Shown here one piece after another: positions 59,826-64,000 of a stretch of DNA of 64,000 bases. The stretch is from Vescimonas sanitatis (GTDB lineage Bacteria; Bacillota; Clostridia; Oscillospirales; Oscillospiraceae), in NCBI RefSeq assembly GCF_049060325.1, contig NZ_JBMGPW010000011.1:10856-74855 (forward strand). The letters are read 5' to 3'. A program made the position numbers and the translations under genes. The notes under the pieces are model-generated. The model searched no databases. It worked only from the letters and a program-made list of their open reading frames with translations, and was not told the origin of the DNA. Numbering within the stretch: position 1 is the first letter of the stretch; every line of letters starts with the position of its first letter.

Positions 59826-61514
59826 ATGAAACGAATCTGGAGCATTCTGCTTACGATAACCGTGGCACTCACGCTGCTATGTCCCATGACCGCCTATGCC
59901 GCCACTGGCGAGGGCAATATTGACGGTGGTGGCGGTAACTTGGGGGACGCCACCAGCCACGGCAGCTGGAATCCGGGCAACGAAGGCGTTCGGGTGACCA
60001 TTGTCCGGTCCGATGACCATGCAGTGGTATCTACTCCTATTGATTTGACAAACAGGGCGCCAGCTGCCTCGATCTATCATTTTGGGAAGGTCAGCAAGCT
60101 TCAATATACCAACGGGGCTGCATTATCCCCTGTGCAGGGAAGCTATACCTGCATTAAACCAACTCAAGCCGTTCCACGAATTATTAGCACTAATGGCCGA
60201 AATAACATCGAAGCCATTAAAAGTTACTTTACGGATGAGCAGGTGATTCGGGCTATTGCCAATTATAGTGGCATGGACTTCGATACTCTCATAGGCGGGG
60301 AGTATAAGATCCTTCTGGAACCCATTGCTTATTATAAGTTTGAGGGAGTCATGATAGCCACTACTGCGACCGAAGCGGTCCTCTATGATGAAATCGTGGG
60401 AGGCCAGCTCCGCTATTGGATGGGGTCGCTGACCGCCAAAAACCTTCCGCTGTCCATGTTCCTGGAAACGCCGGATCTTGGCTATCCGGCATGGTCCGGA
60501 GCGACCAACAAAAACGCCTCCAATGCGGATATCAAGTCTTCGCTGGGGCTTGGTATCGTGCGGTTCGAGGAGCAGCCGGAGGATCCCGTCATCACCATCT
60601 ATGACTACGAATACCGGGTCAACACCGAGGTTATCACTGCGGTGGATGTAAGCGGCGGCCAAAGCGACCCGGATAACCCTGCCCGTGTGACCTTTACCAT
60701 CGATGGCCGGGACTATCATGTGGACAATGTCTATTATCCGGAGGGGGATTCCCAGCTGGCATGGGTGCGCTGGACGACACCGGACACTCCCCAGGATATG
60801 GTCATCACGGTCCGGGTGTCCGGCCCTGGAAACGCACAAGGGACGATCAACTGCAAAATCGTAGGCCTGGACCAGAACCCCCCTCCCAATCCAGTGGCAG
60901 ATGACCGGAACGACTCCTTCACTCCTTCATCCATCCCCAGCCGGGAGCAAAAAACCTCCAACTACTGGACGATCTGGCGTCCCTGGTGGTATGAGTATTG
61001 GGTATGGCATGGGGATGATGAGGATGGCTATTGGTGTGATCACGGCTGGTGGGAGTTTGATCTGGACCGTTATAGTGCCAGCCTTTCCGCCACCATGCGC
61101 ATCACACCAGACAATAAGAATCCCACTGCTGGCAGCCGAAGCATGAAATCAGGATACGGGGTCAATCAGCTGGTCACCGCCGATGTGAGCAGCACCCAGA
61201 GTTCAGCCACCACTCCGGCCCAGAATGCAGTCAGCTACTTCTCTGAGTTCAACTATGAGATGTTCTGGAGATTGCTGGAGCGGATGGACGGCGGCTACAA
61301 TACCCGATTTGAGTTTCAGAAAAACGAGTACAGTACCTACCGGGGCCGCACACATTTTACCCCTATCTGGTATCCGAATGGCTCGTATACTGTGAACACC
61401 TGGCTCATCGACTGCTGGACGCCAGCCGGAATGCTGTCCATGAACCTAAGCGACTCACTCACGATCCGGGGCAGTCTCTGGGATGACTGGCACATCGCCC
61501 CACTGGAACCGTAA
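59826..61514 (+). CDS. Large secreted ICE protein with an aromatic-rich patch
   Basis: ATG 59826 follows AAGGAGGATGC. The 562-residue protein has a cleavable signal (RIWSILLTITVALTLLCPMTAYAA). The mature part begins with Gly/Asn-rich repeats and continues as beta-rich domains. Residues 375-415 are unusually rich in tryptophan and tyrosine (YWTIWRPWWYEYWVWHGDDE, then WCDHGWWEFD). No known domain is recognised. It is likely an adhesin or surface component used in mating contact (inference). Confidence 0.65.
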   Translation: MKRIWSILLTITVALTLLCPMTAYAATGEGNIDGGGGNLGDATSHGSWNPGNEGVRVTIVRSDDHAVVSTPIDLTNRAPAASIYHFGKVSKLQYTNGAALSPVQGSYTCIKPTQAVPRIISTNGRNNIEAIKSYFTDEQVIRAIANYSGMDFDTLIGGEYKILLEPIAYYKFEGVMIATTATEAVLYDEIVGGQLRYWMGSLTAKNLPLSMFLETPDLGYPAWSGATNKNASNADIKSSLGLGIVRFEEQPEDPVITIYDYEYRVNTEVITAVDVSGGQSDPDNPARVTFTIDGRDYHVDNVYYPEGDSQLAWVRWTTPDTPQDMVITVRVSGPGNAQGTINCKIVGLDQNPPPNPVADDRNDSFTPSSIPSREQKTSNYWTIWRPWWYEYWVWHGDDEDGYWCDHGWWEFDLDRYSASLSATMRITPDNKNPTAGSRSMKSGYGVNQLVTADVSSTQSSATTPAQNAVSYFSEFNYEMFWRLLERMDGGYNTRFEFQKNEYSTYRGRTHFTPIWYPNGSYTVNTWLIDCWTPAGMLSMNLSDSLTIRGSLWDDWHIAPLEP

Positions 61515-61637
61515 CAGACCAAGATAAATCACTGAAAAGACAGGCCGTGGGATCTCCTTCTTGCCGCCTGCATAGAAATCAAGCCGCGGGGACGATCTCT
61601 GCGGTTCTTTCTTTTCGCAAAAAGAAAGGCGGTTTAT

Positions 61638-61979
61638 ATGAAAAAGTGCAAGAAACTCCTTGGCGTTCTCCTGACTGTTTTCCTGCTGACCTGCCTGTTC
61701 AGCACCACGGCCCTTGCTGCGGGAACCGGTGATGTAGCGGGAGCCATCGAGGGAACCTGGTCGGATGCCTCTGAGCAGATCAAGCAGGTGGTAGACAATG
61801 TGGTTTTCCCGGTCATCGACCTGATCCTGGCTGTATTCTTCTTTGGAAAGCTGGGAATGGCTTATTTTGATTACCGCAAGCATGGCCAGTTTGAATGGAC
61901 AGCTCCCGCCATTCTCTTTGCCTGTCTTGTGTTTACACTGACTGCTCCGCTGTATATCTGGACGATTCTGGGAATGTAA
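61638..61979 (+). CDS. VirB2/TrbC-like pilin-type protein (DUF3852)
   Basis: The 113-residue protein has a cleavable signal (MKKCKKLLGVLLTVFLLTCL, then FSTTALAAG) and two hydrophobic segments (VFPVIDLILAVFFFGKLGMAYF and AILFACLVFTLTAPLYIWTIL). This matches the size and layout of VirB2/TrbC conjugative pilins; DUF3852 is the ICE family. The gap 61515-61637 upstream contains a Gly/Lys-rich leader and no gene. It starts the T4SS part of the element. Confidence 0.8.
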   Translation: MKKCKKLLGVLLTVFLLTCLFSTTALAAGTGDVAGAIEGTWSDASEQIKQVVDNVVFPVIDLILAVFFFGKLGMAYFDYRKHGQFEWTAPAILFACLVFTLTAPLYIWTILGM

Positions 61980-62039
61980 GCTGAACCTTGGCCGGAAAAC
62001 TCAATATAGACCTTGACAGTGCGAAAGGAGTGTATGTCA

Positions 62040-62468
62040 ATGAACTTTTTTGAGCAGGAGCTGCGGAAAATCATAGGCCAGTCCACTGCGGCCGCTGATG
62101 CTTCCTATGTGGGACGGTCCTGTTTTGTCAGGCTCAACCCTGACCTGCGGGCAAAGCTGACCTTTATCACTATGGGGATCACCTCTCACTATGAGGCACT
62201 GAAGATGACGATCCTCAACCGGAAAGAGGGAGAGGTGGACAATACAGTCCTCCGGTTCTCTGACTTGCTGGGAAAAAAGCAGGTGATGAACCCCAACTTC
62301 AAAAGCGGGATCTTCCCTTATATCTGGGATGACCACGGCAACCCCATGTGGTATGTCTACCAGCTGAAACAGGAGGACTACCAGCTGCTTGCGGAAAGCG
62401 TGGATGAATACCTGCAGGTGTTCCAGTCCCCAAACTTTGCAGAGCCCCCCGGACAGCAGATGTACTAA
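62040..62468 (+). CDS. Conserved ICE protein of unknown function
   Basis: ATG 62040 is 9 bases after AAAGGAG; ATG 62034 is too close. The 142-residue protein is mostly alpha/beta (YVGRSCFVRLNPDLRAKLTFITMGITSHYEALKMTILNRKEG, FSDLLGKKQVMNPNFKSGIFPYIW) and has no membrane segment. Similar proteins accompany the VirB2-like gene in related elements, as far as I recall. No enzymatic motif is seen. Confidence 0.65.
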   Translation: MNFFEQELRKIIGQSTAAADASYVGRSCFVRLNPDLRAKLTFITMGITSHYEALKMTILNRKEGEVDNTVLRFSDLLGKKQVMNPNFKSGIFPYIWDDHGNPMWYVYQLKQEDYQLLAESVDEYLQVFQSPNFAEPPGQQMY

Positions 62469-62491
62469 TCAGCCAGAAAAGAAAATCATCA

Positions 62492-62526
62492 CAGGGCCGA
62501 GCTGGACACATGGCCCTGCTTTTCTT
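62492..62526 (+). terminator. Hairpin before the DUF6045 gene
   Basis: CAGGGCC and GGCCCTG form a stem with a 13-base loop, followed by CTTTTCTTTT. Confidence 0.7.
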
Positions 62527-62581
62527 TTGGCCATTGATAGAAATACAGCTCGCCTTCAACTGAAAGGGGTGAGAAAACCAG

Positions 62582-63484
62582 ATGTTTATATGGGATTTTG
62601 TGCTGGGCGACATTATGGATCAGGTCATCGACTGGGTCTATGCCCAGCTTGTAGGCTTCTTTGGGAATTTTTTCTCCCAAATGGGCAATATGGGCGTTGA
62701 ACTGTTTGAAATGAGCTGGGTACAGTCCATCGTCCTCTTTTTTTCTTATTTGGCCTGGGCGCTTTATGCCGTGGGGCTGGTGGTGGCTGTATTCGAGTGC
62801 GGTATAGAGTATCAGACCGGCCGGGCCAGCGTAAAGGACACTGCTCTGGGCGCTATCAAAGGCTTTATGGCTGTCGGCTGCTTTACACTTGTTCCGGTGG
62901 AACTGTATAAGCTGGCGGTCGACCTACAGGCCGGTCTCACCAACGGGCTTACCGGATATGGGAGCATCGATGCCCTTGCAACGGGGATCACGGATGCCCT
63001 GAGTGCCGGAAATGTTGGCAGTATCGATGCCTCCGGTGTCTTCGGTGGGCTGACCTCTGTGATTACCAGCCCCATCATGGCTCTATTTTTGATCATCATG
63101 ATGGGGTATGCCATCGTCAAATGCTTTTTCAGCAACTTAAAGCGCGGCGGTATCCTGCTGATCCAAATTGCTGTGGGGTCGCTCTATATGTTTTCCATCC
63201 CCCGCGGATACACGGATGGGTTTATACAGTGGTGCAAGCAAATCATCGGTTTGTGCCTGACCACCTTCCTGCAGGCAACGATTCTGACCGCCGGCCTGTT
63301 GGTGCTGAAAGACCACGCCCTGCTGGGACTTGGCCTCATGCTCTCAGCCGGCGAGGTTCCAAGGATCTGCGGAGCCTTTGGCCTGGATACCTCTACCCGC
63401 GCCAACATTATGTCGGCCGTTTATGCAGCGCAGACAGCAATCAATACCACCCGTACAGTAATCCAAACTGTAGCGGCCAAGTAG
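62582..63484 (+). CDS. DUF6045 / VirB6-TrbL-like conjugal membrane protein
   Basis: The 300-residue protein has about six to seven hydrophobic helices (VLFFSYLAWALYAVGLVVAVFE, PIMALFLIIMMGYAIVKCFF, FLQATILTAGLLVLK) and a large glycine/serine loop in the middle. The plan is that of VirB6/TrbL channel components; DUF6045 is the ICE family name I associate with it. It would form the inner-membrane pore of the transfer system. Confidence 0.8.
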   Translation: MFIWDFVLGDIMDQVIDWVYAQLVGFFGNFFSQMGNMGVELFEMSWVQSIVLFFSYLAWALYAVGLVVAVFECGIEYQTGRASVKDTALGAIKGFMAVGCFTLVPVELYKLAVDLQAGLTNGLTGYGSIDALATGITDALSAGNVGSIDASGVFGGLTSVITSPIMALFLIIMMGYAIVKCFFSNLKRGGILLIQIAVGSLYMFSIPRGYTDGFIQWCKQIIGLCLTTFLQATILTAGLLVLKDHALLGLGLMLSAGEVPRICGAFGLDTSTRANIMSAVYAAQTAINTTRTVIQTVAAK

Positions 63485-63521
63485 TCAAATGCAGCCTCAC
63501 AATTCAGAAAAGGAGAACCGT

Positions 63522-63812
63522 ATGAAAAACAAGACATTGGAAACAAGTTTGAAACCCGGCGCCATTCAGACATCCGCCTTTAAAAAAAGCTAACTCTTGG
63601 GAGCCTCTTCGATGGGATCGGCGGGTTTCCCCTGGCAGGCCTTCACAATGGCATTGAGCCGGTATGGGCCAGTGAAATCGAAACATTCCCCATAGAGGTG
63701 ACCAGGGAACGGTTTCCCGATATGCTCCATGTCGGGGACATCACAAAACTGAACGGCAATGAACTGCCCCCGGTGGATATCATCACCGGGGGTTCGCCAT
63801 GTCAGGATTATG
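63522..63812 (+). pseudogene. Cytosine-5 DNA methyltransferase, frameshifted and cut by an insertion
   Basis: The frame starts at ATG 63522 and stops at TAA 63591-63593 after 23 residues. The -1 frame continues in place as LTLGSLFDGIGGFPLAGLHNG (SAM motif I) through VWASEIETFPIEVTRERFPD to DIITGGSPCQD, where motif IV (PCQ, catalytic Cys) is reached. Homology then ends and foreign bases follow. A run of seven A (63582-63588) lies at the shift. The gene cannot make a working enzyme as it stands unless it is recoded, and the C-terminal part is absent here. Confidence 0.8.
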
Positions 63813-64000
63813 CCGAGAAAATAGTTATTCCGAAGTAATCGCTGCAAACCCTGTAGTACAAGGCGTTACCAGCAAAAACTTCGGAATAACATAATCGGCA
63901 TATATAGAACAATAGGATTAGAGCAGACCAGATAACTTCAAAATCATTTCCTCGTTATCAGCCCAAATCTCATCCGGTACGGGCTTGGTTCCGCGGACAG
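63808..64000 (-). mobile_element. End of an unidentified insertion
   Basis: Directly after the methyltransferase motif, ATGCCGA...GTTATTCCGAAG (63811-63835) is mirrored by CTTCGGAATAAC...TCGGCAT (63873-63895), giving an imperfect inverted repeat around about 35 bases. The remaining sequence is unlike the element and more AT-rich. The element continues beyond the window. Confidence 0.6.
63918..64000 (-). CDS. C-terminal end of an unknown gene on the insertion (partial)
   Basis: On the minus strand the frame from the right edge reads VRGTKPVPDEIWADNEEMIL, then KLSGLL and a stop at 63918-63920. It is too short to classify. Its orientation towards the inverted repeat would fit a recombinase or transposase gene ending near the element's terminus, which is speculation. 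Confidence 0.4.
   Translation of the reverse strand, partial: VRGTKPVPDEIWADNEEMILKLSGLL

Larger units (their letters stand above)
34120..64000 (+). mobile_element. Integrative conjugative element, left part (continues past the window)
   Basis: From the tRNA rightwards almost every gene is on the plus strand, tightly packed with 1-30 base gaps or ATGA overlaps. The genes are ICE types: ArdA antirestriction, DUF4314, DUF3849, YodL, DUF3848, DNA methylases, SpoVG, a pilus locus, DUF4320, DUF6550, DUF3852 and DUF6045. No integrase or relaxase is in view. Starts such as TTG and GTG are frequent. The block is interrupted by a RIT element at 39.1-42.6 kb and another insertion at 63.8 kb. Confidence 0.88.

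Overview
The window joins a conserved chromosomal backbone (about 1-34.04 kb) to the left part of a large integrative conjugative element (about 34.12 kb to beyond the right edge). The backbone is GC-rich, with AGGAGG ribosome binding sites and the gene order tig-clpP-clpX-lon-engB. It also has rimM-trmD, pckA of the ATP type, a class B sortase and a SpoIVFA/SpoIVFB-like pair. Together these suggest a clostridial Firmicute, most likely an Oscillospiraceae-type gut anaerobe. This assignment is inferred from gene content; no 16S gene is present.

Backbone layout. First comes the tail of a sortase-anchored surface protein, then an old-yellow-enzyme/FAD reductase with a cysteine cluster, then trmD-rimM and a small membrane protein. 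The anaerobic ribonucleotide reductase pair nrdD/nrdG follows, with three NrdR-like boxes ahead of nrdD. Next are a DUF4097 lipoprotein, a PduL-type phosphotransacylase, a LysR regulator, xpt-guaA, an exonuclease III, a class B sortase, a threonine aldolase and pckA. A decayed EamA transporter remnant separates pckA from the proteostasis cluster engB-lon-clpX-clpP-tig. Then come a metallophosphoesterase, an M19 dipeptidase, yraN-rnhB-(Zn ribbon)-ylqF, a DUF559 gene beside two copies of a GC-rich repeat, rplS, a radical-SAM pair and the M23/M50 pair. The backbone ends at tRNA-Pro(CGG), which has a near-consensus promoter.

The element begins directly after the tRNA CCA end. Its first 16 kb holds small and mid-sized proteins typical of ICE leading regions: three ArdA-like proteins, a protein with an ADP-ribosyltransferase-like R-S-E pattern, DUF4314, DUF3849 and YodL proteins, a winged-helix protein and a D12-class adenine methylase. 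From 50.7 kb to 59.1 kb it carries a Tad/type IVb-like pilus locus: two near-identical DUF6133 candidate pilins, a SpoVG homologue, an A24 prepilin peptidase, CpaB, CpaE, CpaF, TadB, TadC and two TadE-like proteins. Genes of a conjugative type IV secretion type follow (DUF6550, a large secreted protein, a VirB2-like DUF3852 protein and a DUF6045 membrane protein). VirB4, VirD4 and the relaxase are not in the window and are presumably to the right.

Two insertions have broken the element. At 39.1-42.6 kb a RIT-type element (three overlapping tyrosine recombinase genes between 90-bp inverted repeats) splits one 446-codon reading frame; removing it between two GTACTG copies restores that frame exactly. 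At 63.8 kb a second insertion cuts a cytosine-5 methyltransferase gene inside its SPCQ catalytic motif, and the same gene also has a frameshift at an A7 run. The strongest leads are the pilus locus inside a conjugative element, the RGEGY-type motif shared by its small membrane proteins, the RIT insertion and the ART-like protein.
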